64,000 nt of DNA from Planctomycetota bacterium (GCA_026991575.1 JALXBF010000033.1:1-64000); one strand, 5' to 3'; positions 48,707 to 58,270 are shown, counted from the stretch's first letter. Made by a program: numbers and translations. The notes: a model not told the origin generated them from the letters alone.

Positions 48707-49827
48707 GTGGAGGACCGAGGACGGCAGGCAAATGTCATGGCCGGGGCAGTGGGGATTCCCCTGGTGGAGCATTCGTCAAGGGTCCCAGACCAGCGGCGGC
48801 ACTGCGCGCGTCTACGCGATCCGCGGGCGAGCGTAGTTGTGCTGGCGTTGTGTGGAATGCTATGTACGGCGAGGAGCTTTCGGGTGATTGAGGCGTGCTG
48901 CCGTCGGCACGAGAAGCTTTGTCGCCGAGTGGCCAGAGTTTCCGCGTGCGATTGCGTTGCATGACACGTTTGTGCGGGTGCTTCAGGTGGTGGACCAAGA
49001 GCAGTTGATTGGGGCGTTCACGGAGTGGCTTTCGGCTGGCGTGCGCAGCGTGGAGAGCGTAGTCGGGCGTTCGTGGCGATGGACGGGCAGGGCGTTGCGA
49101 GAGACGCCGCGTGGCGGGACCAGGGGGAATGGCGCTAGGGGTCGCCACGACACCGGTCAGGCACGACACCGGTCACGGAGGAGGGCTTGGTGCTGGGACA
49201 ACTTGGCATGAAACCGACGGCGCACAAGACGGCGGTGATTCAGCACCTGATTGGGGCGCTCGAACTAAAGGACGTCATCGTGGTGATTGACGCGACTGGC
49301 TGCCACACGCAAACTGCGGAAGCCGTTGTCGCAAAAGGGGGGCCTGCATGCCGGCGCTGAAGGTAAACCACCCGACGCTTTGCCGGAACGTGCAGGCGTA
49401 TTCTGTGGCCATGGGCGAAGGTGGGGAAGTGTCCTGACTTCCGACCTGCTTGCAGGGGGAGTGTGGACGTGGCCTTCGGGGAACTCGCTGCACGACCGTG
49501 GTGCTGCCTCTGCCCGAGATCCGCGCGCCGGCTGGCTGGCGGAGCATCAGGATGATCGCACTGGTGACAACTGAGACGATTTGCCCGTGGCCTGGTCGTA
49601 GCACAGAGCAGGTGCGGTGCGACGTATCCAGCGCAGAGCCGCCTGCCGAGCTCCACGCGAACGCGATTCGAAAACGCTGGTCGATCAAGAACCGGATGCA
49701 CTGGTGGTGCGATACGCGTTTCGTGCGACCAGATGCGCACTTGGCATCTGGTGGCGGCACAGAACATGGCATTAGCAAGCCGCCCAGCCCTGTCCTCGCG
49801 CCGAGGCACCCATGGTCACGAGGATAG
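48707..49827 (+). pseudogene. Degenerate ISAs1-family (H-repeat) transposase, several frameshifts
   Basis: Across three frames: SSRVPDQRRHCARLRDPRASVVVLALCGMLCTARSFRVIE; HDTFVRVLQVVDQEQLIGAFTEWL; GMKPTAHKTAVIQHLIGALELKDVIVVIDATGCHTQTAEAVVAKGG; ALKVNHPTLCRNVQAY; RCDVSSAEPPAELHANAIRKRWSIKNRMHWWCDTRF. Confidence 0.85.
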
Positions 49828-50085
49828 CATCGACTCGGTCCGCTCGCGACTCGCGTCCAACCCGAACGATCTACGACAACTGTTCTGTACGGGCTCCTTG
49901 CCCCCGATTTGAGACCCGTCAGCCGTTTGGATTAGCCCTACGACCGTTGGGCTTATCCGCGGCGAGGGGCGCCCGGCCGGAGCCGACACCGGGCAGAAGC
50001 GTGGACGCCTGTTTGTGCCTCTGGTGCCGGGCTGCAGGGTGCGGTGGTCTTGATCGCGCATCGAGCGTCCGTTCATGCAGTGCTG

Positions 50086-50388
50086 CTAGCAAACCTCTTG
50101 ATTGATGCCATGCATCTCGGCGAAGGCACGCAGCACCTGGTACAGGTCCTCGGTAATCTTTACCTCGTCGTCCAGAAAGTCTTCAATCCAGAGGTAATTG
50201 CCCCGTATAGCTTCCACAAGCGTCGGTAGGATGTCCCGCAGCCGAAGCGCAACGACGGCCGGTTGTGCCGTGGCAGGTGTGCCCGATGCCGATGGCAGCA
50301 GACAGTCTTCGATGTCGTCTGGACCGCGGTACAGTCGCAGGCGCGAAGGCGTTTCCGATCGCTCGGTCGAGTCGTACATGGTGCTCAT
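50086..50388 (-). CDS. Small acidic hypothetical protein
   Basis: 100 aa, EDFLDDEVKITEDLYQVLRAFAEMHGINQEVC; composition plausible for a real protein. Confidence 0.45.
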   Translation of the reverse strand: MSTMYDSTERSETPSRLRLYRGPDDIEDCLLPSASGTPATAQPAVVALRLRDILPTLVEAIRGNYLWIEDFLDDEVKITEDLYQVLRAFAEMHGINQEVC

Positions 50389-50926
50389 CCCAGTTCAGAG
50401 TCGGGTTGCTCGGCCTTGCCGTCCCTGCGGTTTCTCAGACCGTACGCTCCGTGGTGAGTCGAGGAATGCTTTCCACGCACGTTATCGGACTGGGCAAGAT
50501 CGAGAGTTTAGAGAACCAGATGAACATGGGCAGTGTGGCAGCCTTCTGTCGGTTGGGATGAATGTAGCGCATGGTCGGCTGCGATGGCAGGTTACTGTTG
50601 AGCGAGTGGCCGGAGCGTGAGCACGGCTGCGCAGAGAGGCAACAGGGTTGCCGACCTGGCGCCTGCGCGCGGACCGCGAGCGAGACCGGTCAGTTGAAGC
50701 CGGTTTCCCCGCATGGTTTGCGGTCTGCTACCGACGTGGGGCGTCGTCGAGCGGCGTCTGCCAGCATCGAACCGGGCCTAGTTGAATGAGGCGTTGTTCA
50801 CGTTCAGCGCAGGCGGACATGTTGCGATGGCATGTCACGGCGGGGAGGGGCGTGGGCTAGGCGACGCGCCGGGTCGGTCTCAGCATGCCTTCGAAGCAAC
50901 GCATGCTCTGATTGCGGTGGCCTTTT

Positions 50927-51284
50927 CTAGACAGCACTGGTAACCGCGGGCGGCGGAATGACAGCTCGGCCGATGGAATCGGTCGACTCATCACTCGAGG
51001 AAGTGGCCGCTTCGCGGGCCAGTTTGCCGACAGCCACCAGTTCCAGCCGTGCGGCTGGCTGATCATCGAAAAGGAGAAACGGTCGGATGATCTGCCAGTA
51101 GTTGTGCTCCTGTGCCGGTTCGTCGGTCGTGACGACTTCGACCAAATGGATCCGGTTCGTGATGCGTTCAACATGCCCCAGGAAATCATATCCCGAGCCC
51201 CCTAGCAGCGTGCGCGCCTGGAGCGAATCCGGGGACATCGGCTGCCACGAACAAGGAAGCGGCCAGCAACAAGACCGCCGCCAT
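50927..51284 (-). pseudogene. Small secreted protein gene with an apparent frameshift after the signal peptide
   Basis: MAAVLLLAASLFVAADVPGFAPGAHA... from 51284 stops at 51186; the adjacent frame continues LLGGSGYDFLGHVERITNRIHLVEVVTTDEPAQEHNYWQIIRPFLLFDDQPAARLELVAVGKLAR to 50927. Confidence 0.45.
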
Positions 51285-51395
51285 CGGTGGCTTTGCCGTG
51301 AACGGTAATTGCCGGTCGCCGACCGGGTCCTGACAACACAGCGGACAACGACGGGCTGATCCGGTTGCGCTTTCTGACAGCCCGATGGCGATGGT

Positions 51396-52604
51396 TCATG
51401 CGCCGAAGCGACGGCGCAGCAGCCAGGCCGCCAGCAGAACCGCCACCCCACCCGTCCCGAGGCCGATGCTGAGCCAGGGAAGTTGACGGCCGCTCGGTGC
51501 AGACAGTGCGCCATCGGATACGGTTGTGGGCAGTTTCTCGGTATCAACCCAGGGGGCCGGTCCGGTGGGCGCGACCGGCAAGACGGGGCCGCCAGGTGGC
51601 GGGCCGTACCGTGCTGCCAGCGGGTCTGAGTCCGAGGTCTGCCGGACCGCATCCGGCGGCGGCGGAATCCGGAACGCGTCGTCCTGAAAGCCCACGTTCA
51701 CGCGCACCGAACGCCGGATGACGACCAACCGTCGGCTCATCTTTATCGTCCAGCGTTGTCCCGAGAGCTTCAGGGCGCCTGTTCCGTGCCATGGCATCGT
51801 CCACTCTGCACGCCACTGGCCCGGCACCCAGAGAGGCGGTCGCTGGTCGGACCAGTCAATTCGGTGCAGTTTGGTAAACTCCATCGGCTCAAACTCCAGC
51901 TCCTTGGTCACTTTCCCTGCTTCGCTCCTCGCTATGATCGCACGTCGTAGGACCACGGCGCGATCCACGTCAATCCACAGATGCTCGGCCGGCTCCGGCG
52001 GTTTCGCTGTGGCATCGGTCGCGCGAATGTACTGTTCTAGGCGGTGCTGGAAGATCGTTCGGTCGTACACGACCACACGGGCGCAGTTGGTCCCGCGCAC
52101 GCGCTCCCAGCCGATCAGTTCCACTGCGTAACGGTCAGGTTGAGCAGCGGCAATGAAGTGCTCAAACGGTATGCAGTATCCGATGCAGGCCATTTCGACT
52201 GCGGCTTGCGTGTGGTGCACCAATACCTTGCGCCCACCGCGTATGCCTTGGAACAGGAGTGTGTTCGTGCCACGCAACACGGCTGTCTCGGTATGCGTCT
52301 GTTCGGAGCCGCGCATGATATTGGTGCTCAGGTGGTACGCTCCGTCGTTGAAGCGCAGCCGGAATGAGCCAGTGATGGTTTCGTCGGCCTTTTCCGTAGG
52401 GCCTGCGGTCCGCCGCCACTCGTCGAACTCGAACTCCAAATCGACCAGTCCACGATACCGCTCTCGGAGGGTCGTCATCAGTGCCTGGCCGAGCTCAAAC
52501 CGGCGTGCCGGCGTGCTTTCCTGGTCGTCAGCCGCCGCTACCCGGTAAGCCGGCCACAGTATGAGCGGGACACACATCAGCCAGCAGAAGTTCACCCTCT
52601 TCAT
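51396..52604 (-). CDS. Secreted LolA-like protein with C-terminal TM and Arg tail (cassette C)
   Basis: Signal peptide MKRVNFCWLMCVPLILWPAYRVAAA; FELGQALMTTLRERYRGLVDLEFEFDEWRR; C-terminus WLSIGLGTGGVAVLLAAWLLRRRFGA. Confidence 0.7.
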   Translation of the reverse strand: MKRVNFCWLMCVPLILWPAYRVAAADDQESTPARRFELGQALMTTLRERYRGLVDLEFEFDEWRRTAGPTEKADETITGSFRLRFNDGAYHLSTNIMRGSEQTHTETAVLRGTNTLLFQGIRGGRKVLVHHTQAAVEMACIGYCIPFEHFIAAAQPDRYAVELIGWERVRGTNCARVVVYDRTIFQHRLEQYIRATDATAKPPEPAEHLWIDVDRAVVLRRAIIARSEAGKVTKELEFEPMEFTKLHRIDWSDQRPPLWVPGQWRAEWTMPWHGTGALKLSGQRWTIKMSRRLVVIRRSVRVNVGFQDDAFRIPPPPDAVRQTSDSDPLAARYGPPPGGPVLPVAPTGPAPWVDTEKLPTTVSDGALSAPSGRQLPWLSIGLGTGGVAVLLAAWLLRRRFGA

Positions 52605-52760
52605 TGCCTTTGCTCCTCCCACGACCGGCCCCCGTGTGGGCCCGTGCGCGATCGGTTCGTTGCTGCCCACCAGGCACAAGCTCAAGGGGTGCCACGCACG
52701 GGGTCACGTGCACCGCTGACCCGTGCGAGTGTCGTCTTGTGGGCCCAGGATTGGGTGCGA

Positions 52761-53144
52761 TCATCGGCCAGCCAGAGGCTGTTGCGTGACCAGTGCCAAA
52801 TCGTGGCAGGTAAAGGGGGTCAACCCCATGACGACACAGACGTTGTTTATGCACACGCCCCATACGACGGGGCCACAGATAAACGCTCCACTGACGATCC
52901 ATCCATTATCGCCCTGTCCAAACACCATCCTCGTGCCGGAACTGAACTGGCACTTGTAGCACGGCGCTGCAGGGCAATTCGGAACGAGTTGGTTCTGCGC
53001 ATCGCAGGACGATAGTTGGCAGCCTATGAGTGTGTCTGCGCGTGCAACGTCGCTCATGGACCACGAGTTGTAGCGAGGATCGTGGTCAGCACATACGATT
53101 AGAAAGACACCAGCTGCTAGCAGTCGAAGCGTGGTTCGCACCAT
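52761..53144 (-). CDS. Small secreted Cys-rich protein
   Basis: N-terminal hydrophobic signal; 9 Cys in the putative mature part (IGCQLSSCDAQNQLVPNCPAAPCYKCQ...FICGPVVWGVCINNVC...FTC). Confidence 0.6.
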   Translation of the reverse strand: MVRTTLRLLAAGVFLIVCADHDPRYNSWSMSDVARADTLIGCQLSSCDAQNQLVPNCPAAPCYKCQFSSGTRMVFGQGDNGWIVSGAFICGPVVWGVCINNVCVVMGLTPFTCHDLALVTQQPLAGR

Positions 53145-53154
53145 TTCCGTCCTC

Positions 53155-54246
53155 CTAAAAAGCAGCCGAGCGATCAGAAGCGGTCTCGTCGATTAGTTCT
53201 TCTCCGTCACGCGTGCCTAGAGCTCGCCAGACGCTCAGATCGATCGAATCGCTCACGAAGCGGACATGGCCGTCGGCGAACGCTACATTCACCCCGCCTG
53301 GGTGGGCGCTACGGGCCGTCACCGCACCGAACGTGTCCGCGGCCAAGCAGTCGGTTACCCGGGAGTTGGGCGGCAGCACGTGGTTGTACTGGGTGAACAA
53401 GGCACCGGAAAACATCCAGAACCGGCCTGCGTAAGGAAAGATCCTTTTCCGGGGCCGGCGGGTCAGATGCGCACAGATGCGTGCGTACTGCTCTGTCCGG
53501 TTGGGCAGAGGCACGGCGATGAAGTCGAGGATGTCTCGTTTCGGATGCCACCGCTCCGTGCGGAAGCCGACTCCCACCAGCCGCTCGCTTAAGGCTGCCG
53601 TGTACGTAAGTCCGTCGATGATGTGGTCGAATCTAATCGGCGGCCGACGGAAAACGCCGTGGCCACTGTCAGGCCAGCCTCGGCGCGTTGCGAGGTGGTC
53701 GAGGATACCCGTACAGCCGCGGTAGGAGACGTAACCGCCCGGGCCGGCATGCGGGTCGGCCGGGCAAAGGAACAGCTGCACGGTACTGTAGAGAATGGTG
53801 CGGTTTGCGAATACCCCGTATCCGGCCGCAGTATCGCTGAAGTGGTCCACGCGTAGGTTGATAGCGGTGTACAAGTCTTGTCTGCCGACATAAGGCAGCA
53901 GATGACACAGAAACGAGAACTCGCGTTGGACGCCCGGCGCAGAAAGGCCGATGTCGATCGTCGGTGCCCAGGATACGCTCAACGGCGGTACGATTCCGTG
54001 GGTGTCATGGTAGCGTGCGAGAGCAAGAGCGAGTTGACGCAGGTGGTTCTGGCACGATAGCCGGCGCGCCGCTGCTCGTGCGCGCTGGACGGCCGGCAGG
54101 ATCAGTGCAGCCAACACGCTCAGAATGCCTATGACGACCAGTAGTTCCACAATGCCAAGTCCTATGCGTGCCACGGGTAGTGGACGGCCGCAGGCGGCTG
54201 AACGGGTAGCGAGTCGTGGAATGCGGAGTTGTGCGCGTGTTAGCAT
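53155..54246 (-). CDS. DUF1559 pseudopilin-like protein (type II pseudopilin N-terminus, H-x9-DG motif)
   Basis: GIVELLVVIGILSVLAALILPAVQRARAAARRLSCQNHLRQLALALARYHDTHG; HPGGVNVAFADGHVRFV. Confidence 0.93.
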   Translation of the reverse strand: MLTRAQLRIPRLATRSAACGRPLPVARIGLGIVELLVVIGILSVLAALILPAVQRARAAARRLSCQNHLRQLALALARYHDTHGIVPPLSVSWAPTIDIGLSAPGVQREFSFLCHLLPYVGRQDLYTAINLRVDHFSDTAAGYGVFANRTILYSTVQLFLCPADPHAGPGGYVSYRGCTGILDHLATRRGWPDSGHGVFRRPPIRFDHIIDGLTYTAALSERLVGVGFRTERWHPKRDILDFIAVPLPNRTEQYARICAHLTRRPRKRIFPYAGRFWMFSGALFTQYNHVLPPNSRVTDCLAADTFGAVTARSAHPGGVNVAFADGHVRFVSDSIDLSVWRALGTRDGEELIDETASDRSAAF

Positions 54247-54298
54247 CGTCTACACCGTCCGAAGCGATAGAATAGCAGCGACTGACTCCACGATCAGG

Positions 54299-55378
54299 CT
54301 ATAACGAGCCGGCATCGACTGATTCCTCTCCATCGCGGGTACCCAGAGCACGCCAGACAGCCAGATTGATCGAATCGCTCACGAACCGGACATGGCCGTC
54401 GGCGAAAGCCACGTTTACGCCGCCCGGGTGCGAGCTCCGTGCCGTCGCGGCACCGAACGTGTCCACTGCCAGGCAGTCGGTGACCTGCGAGTTGGGCGGG
54501 AGCACGTGGTTGTATTGGGTAAACAGGGGCCCGGAGAAGATCCAGAAGCGACCCGCGTATGGGAAGATCTTCTTCTCGTCCCGGTGAGTTAGGCTGGCAC
54601 AGATGGCTGCATACTGCTCGGTCCGGTTGGGCAGCGGTACAGCCTGGAAATGGAGTATATCTCGCTGAGGACTCCGTCTTGCCTTCTGCAGGCCGACGCC
54701 GACCAGCCGTTCGCTCAGGGCTGCCGTGTACGTAAGCCCATCCGTGATGTGGTCAAATCGGATCGGGGGATAGCGAAAGAAGCCATGTCCACTGTCCGGC
54801 CAGCCCCGCCGTGCAGGGAACTCGTCGAGCACACCCGTGCAACCGCGATAGGAGACGTAGCCTCCAGGACCGGCCAGTTGGTCTGAGGGGCAGAGGAACG
54901 AACCCACCGTCGTGTGCAGGACAGTCCGGTTCGCCTGGACACCATATCCTGCACACTTAAAGCTGACGCCATCCACACGCAAGTTTAGGGCGCTGTAGAG
55001 GTCCGATCGGCCGATATAGGGTAGCAAGTGACAGAGGAACGAGAACTGACGCATCCTGCCCGGCCCTGAGAGGCCGATGTCAATCATCTCGTACCAGTCC
55101 ATGTGAAGAGGCGGTACGACTCCGTGCGTGTCATGGTACCGTACAACGGCTGCCACGAGTTGCCGGAGGTTGTTCTGGCAAGACAGCCGGCGCGCGGCTG
55201 CCCGTGCTCGCTGCACGGCAGGGAGCAGCAGTGCGACAAGAATGGTCACGATGCCGACAACGACCAACACTTCGACGACACCCAGAGCGCGGCGTCCGAT
55301 TCCGCGCACCGGGAGGTTCTTGCCCGCGCGGACAAGCGATCCTTTAGCGTGGGTGGCTTGCTGAGTGCCTGGAATCAT
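54299..55378 (-). CDS. DUF1559 pseudopilin-like protein, tandem paralogue
   Basis: GVVEVLVVVGIVTILVALLLPAVQRARAAARRLSCQNNLRQLVAAVVRYHDTHG; HPGGVNVAFADGHVRFVSDSINLAVWRALGTRDGEE, nearly identical to its neighbour. Confidence 0.93.
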   Translation of the reverse strand: MIPGTQQATHAKGSLVRAGKNLPVRGIGRRALGVVEVLVVVGIVTILVALLLPAVQRARAAARRLSCQNNLRQLVAAVVRYHDTHGVVPPLHMDWYEMIDIGLSGPGRMRQFSFLCHLLPYIGRSDLYSALNLRVDGVSFKCAGYGVQANRTVLHTTVGSFLCPSDQLAGPGGYVSYRGCTGVLDEFPARRGWPDSGHGFFRYPPIRFDHITDGLTYTAALSERLVGVGLQKARRSPQRDILHFQAVPLPNRTEQYAAICASLTHRDEKKIFPYAGRFWIFSGPLFTQYNHVLPPNSQVTDCLAVDTFGAATARSSHPGGVNVAFADGHVRFVSDSINLAVWRALGTRDGEESVDAGSL

Positions 55379-56462
55379 GACCCATCCCCGCTGTTCCCCG
55401 GAGCAGCAGAACTGGGAACCTCACTTCGCGCTGGGCTACTCCGCGAAGGGGAAGCCGAAACAGCGCCAGCGGCTCGGTCACCTTTGTGCAATCCAATCGC
55501 AGCTGGATTTCCCACTTGTCCGGCGCCACCTTCTGGCAAGCTTGCAATGCCATGCCCGCCGGAAGAGACCGTGGGACACCGACAGCAAACTCCTCGTCAT
55601 TACTGGCCACGAGCGTAAGCCGAACCAAGTGGCCCGGACAAGGGTCCCCGGGTGCACAGCGGGCAACCGTGCTGCTACTGGGACAGGTTCGGACCAGCGG
55701 GCGGACCTCCAGGGTCACCAACATCTCTGCCGTCCGATGCCCTTGAGAGACCCGAAAGGCGACGCTGCGGGTTCCTGGCATTGAAGGCATCGTGAGTTTC
55801 AGTTTCACGGGCCAGGCCACCTCGTGGATGGATCCGCGGAGATGTACGCCTTCTGGTGGCTCGCCAACTTCAAGAGAGGTCTTGGGTTCATCTGCCTCCA
55901 CAACGGGTATCGTGGCGGCGGCCGGTGGCTCTGACGGATCGTATCGCAGGATGAGTTTCCCGTTGCGCGCAACCTTCGCACCGGCGGGAGCTACGATTCG
56001 ATTGGTGCCATCCCCAACACGCAGCTCCGCCCACGGGAGTAACACTCCTTCAATCAACACCCGTTGCCGCCGCGTGGTTCCAGAGGCGTCACGCCACTCA
56101 ACGCCGACCCACGCCCGCTCCGGCTCCCAAGAGTGACTCAGACGAAGCGCCAGGTTTAGTTCTCCCGTTTTCCCAGGAGCCAATGTCAACTGGCCTTGCT
56201 CAACACGCAGACAGCAAGGCGAACTGACGGTAGCCACCCTGACTTCCACGGGAGAACGTGAATCGTTGAAGACCGGAACACGTATCGGCTCGATATGCAC
56301 GGGCTGGCCCAGCACTGGCCCAATGTCGATGTGCTGCGGTAACCGAATGCCGGGAGCGCGCTCTGACCGCTGCTGGCCCGTCCACTCACCGACACAACCG
56401 GCCATCGCAACGGCCCAAACGATGACACCGATTTGACGGCGCCGCCCAAACCGGGCGCCCAT
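55344..56462 (-). CDS. DUF1573-like lipoprotein (cassette C)
   Basis: Lipobox-like AMAGC; VPVFNDSRSPVEVRVATVSSPCCLRVEQGQLTLAPGKTGELNLALRL; 3' end overlaps the DUF1559 start by about 35 nt. Confidence 0.75.
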   Translation of the reverse strand: MGARFGRRRQIGVIVWAVAMAGCVGEWTGQQRSERAPGIRLPQHIDIGPVLGQPVHIEPIRVPVFNDSRSPVEVRVATVSSPCCLRVEQGQLTLAPGKTGELNLALRLSHSWEPERAWVGVEWRDASGTTRRQRVLIEGVLLPWAELRVGDGTNRIVAPAGAKVARNGKLILRYDPSEPPAAATIPVVEADEPKTSLEVGEPPEGVHLRGSIHEVAWPVKLKLTMPSMPGTRSVAFRVSQGHRTAEMLVTLEVRPLVRTCPSSSTVARCAPGDPCPGHLVRLTLVASNDEEFAVGVPRSLPAGMALQACQKVAPDKWEIQLRLDCTKVTEPLALFRLPLRGVAQREVRFPVLLLRGTAGMGHDSRHSASHPR

Positions 56463-56516
56463 GGCATCCTCCCCGAGATACCACAGTCTTGTCCCCTCCT
56501 GTGAACTATGTTAATT

Positions 56517-56546
56517 TGTGTGTGTGTGTGTGTGTGTGTGTGTCAA
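56517..56546 (-). promoter_or_regulatory. (TG)13 microsatellite abutting a TTGACA (-35-like) hexamer, upstream of cassette C
   Basis: Minus strand: CCTACTTGACA-(CA)12-AATTAACATAGTTCACAGGAGGGG, about 55 nt upstream of the 56462 start. Confidence 0.6.
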
Positions 56547-56979
56547 GTAGGTCGTGTGTTCGGATGCCGCCAGGTCTTGGCGCGACTGACCGCGTTCGAA
56601 CATCCCAGTCGGGTAGGTCCCGCCAAGGCTGCCAACTGACGCTTTGCCCACTAGGTAGGCCCTGCCAGCGGTAACGGGACGCACGAGTTGCCCCGGGGCC
56701 AGGCAGGGGAAGTGGGAATGGCAGGCCTTTCGTGTGACGGTCAGCAGGATTCGGGTCACCCCTTCCCAGCTCACGCACCTTCCGTGGTACCTTGGCTCTG
56801 GTGAGCTAACCGTTCACGGGGCGCACGTGGGTGGCGGGGCCCCTGAATGGAGGTGAGGTCGACCGGCGTGAGTAGCGCTTGATGACTCTTGGAAGATGTG
56901 AGGGTAGTCAGAGGCGTCACGCGGTAGTCTTGGGAAGAAGGCGTGGAGGTTGTCTCCCTTGGCGGTAGGCAACCAGTCC

Positions 56980-58270
56980 CTCCGTCAAAAGGTTCGGATA
57001 CGGCGCCCGATTTGTCGGCATGCCTCGGCGACGCTCAGCAGCCGCTCCCTGCAGCAAGGACCGGGCTCGGTGTCATTGCCGAGGCTGATCTTCCACCAGA
57101 TCACCACTGACGGCAGTGCCCGTTCGGCGGCATTGTTGGTCGGCTCGGCGCGCTCGTGGTACAAAGAGACCCACAACGACGGCTCGCGCCGCCGCAGCAT
57201 CAGGAGGCCGCACGTCGCTGGGGCTCTGACACAGTTCGGCTCTTCCCGTGCTGAGGCAGTTCTCTGATCCACCACCGTGCGTGCTTCTGGATCGAGTCCC
57301 ACATGGTGGCGCGCGTGATCTCCCCACGACACATCCGAGCATGCTGCAGAAGGACAAACTCCAGGTCGTTCAGCAAAGGCGCCCCGATCCGGGCATTTTT
57401 GCCTTCCGGCTCCTGCATCGCCTCCGCGTGTCGCTTGACGTGCGCCAGGCACTGCTGACGACGATGGGGAGTCGTCTTGCCGCACGATGAATCCCCCTCC
57501 GTGCGCACAATCGCCCGTGTCAGTGGCCCCAAAGCTGCTTCGCCACCGCCTGCGATCGGCTCCGGCGAATCAGGTAGTACGTCACTCTCTCCGTTGCCGC
57601 CCCCCATAGCCATGCTCGCTTCTTCTCCACTCGCCAACTCGTCTCGTCGGCATGCACCACCGACGCCGACCGCACCCCCTGGCCAATCTCCTCAGCCAGC
57701 TCCACCAACGCTTCTGCTGGTTCCTGCACACTCGCTGACACCCGCCCCAGCGACATCCTCACCAGAAACCAATCCTCCAAGAGTCGCAGGTCGGTCGCAG
57801 CGGGCCCTTGTAGACCGTTTTCAGCGGCACTGCGAACGCCGTCAGACAAGGAGCGAAAGCCCGCCGAGCCTCCGCAGGCAGGTCTCCCACCGTAATGTGC
57901 CCGGACCGAGGACGCACCACGGAGTACACCTGGTACTCGGTCGCCCGCGTCTCCGGCCTGGAGATCTCCGGTACCTGATGCCGCTCCGGATTGGGATTCG
58001 GCTCTGCCCCGTGCAGTCCCTTTCCGCATCACGGACCTGACAGGACGCACCCCCTGGCCTCGGGTACCTCTTCCTATGGAACCAAGTGGCGCTGGTGCCG
58101 TGGATGCCCCGGCTGAGCACGTCGCTTACGGCCCGTCGGCTCCTTCTGGCGACGCTTCTGAGCGACCGGATCCGATGACGGCGGCTGAGATGAGTTGCGA
58201 GAGTTGCGCCGTAACTGGGCTGCCTGCTCTTCAACGCGCCCTGCTAACTGGCGGATCCTCTACACCAGCG
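56980..58270 (-). pseudogene. Degenerate IS66-family transposase (TnpC)
   Basis: Fragments in several minus frames: RIRQLAGRVEEQAAQLRRNSRNSSQPPSSDP (about 58260-58150); EEIGQGVRSASVVHADETSWRVEKKRAWLWGAATERVTYYLI; LLNDLEFVLLQHARMCRGEI; TNNAAERALPSVVIWWKISLGNDTEPGPCCRERLLSVAEACRQIGRRI. Confidence 0.88.

Noticed and set aside
49240-49809. 189- and 167-aa minus-strand ORFs
   Set aside because: Antisense to the ISAs1 transposase relic; no protein-like features.
56506-56778. Minus-strand ORFs ending DTHTHTHTHKLT / THTHTHTHTN
   Set aside because: The His-Thr repeats are translation of the (CA)n microsatellite, not a real protein.
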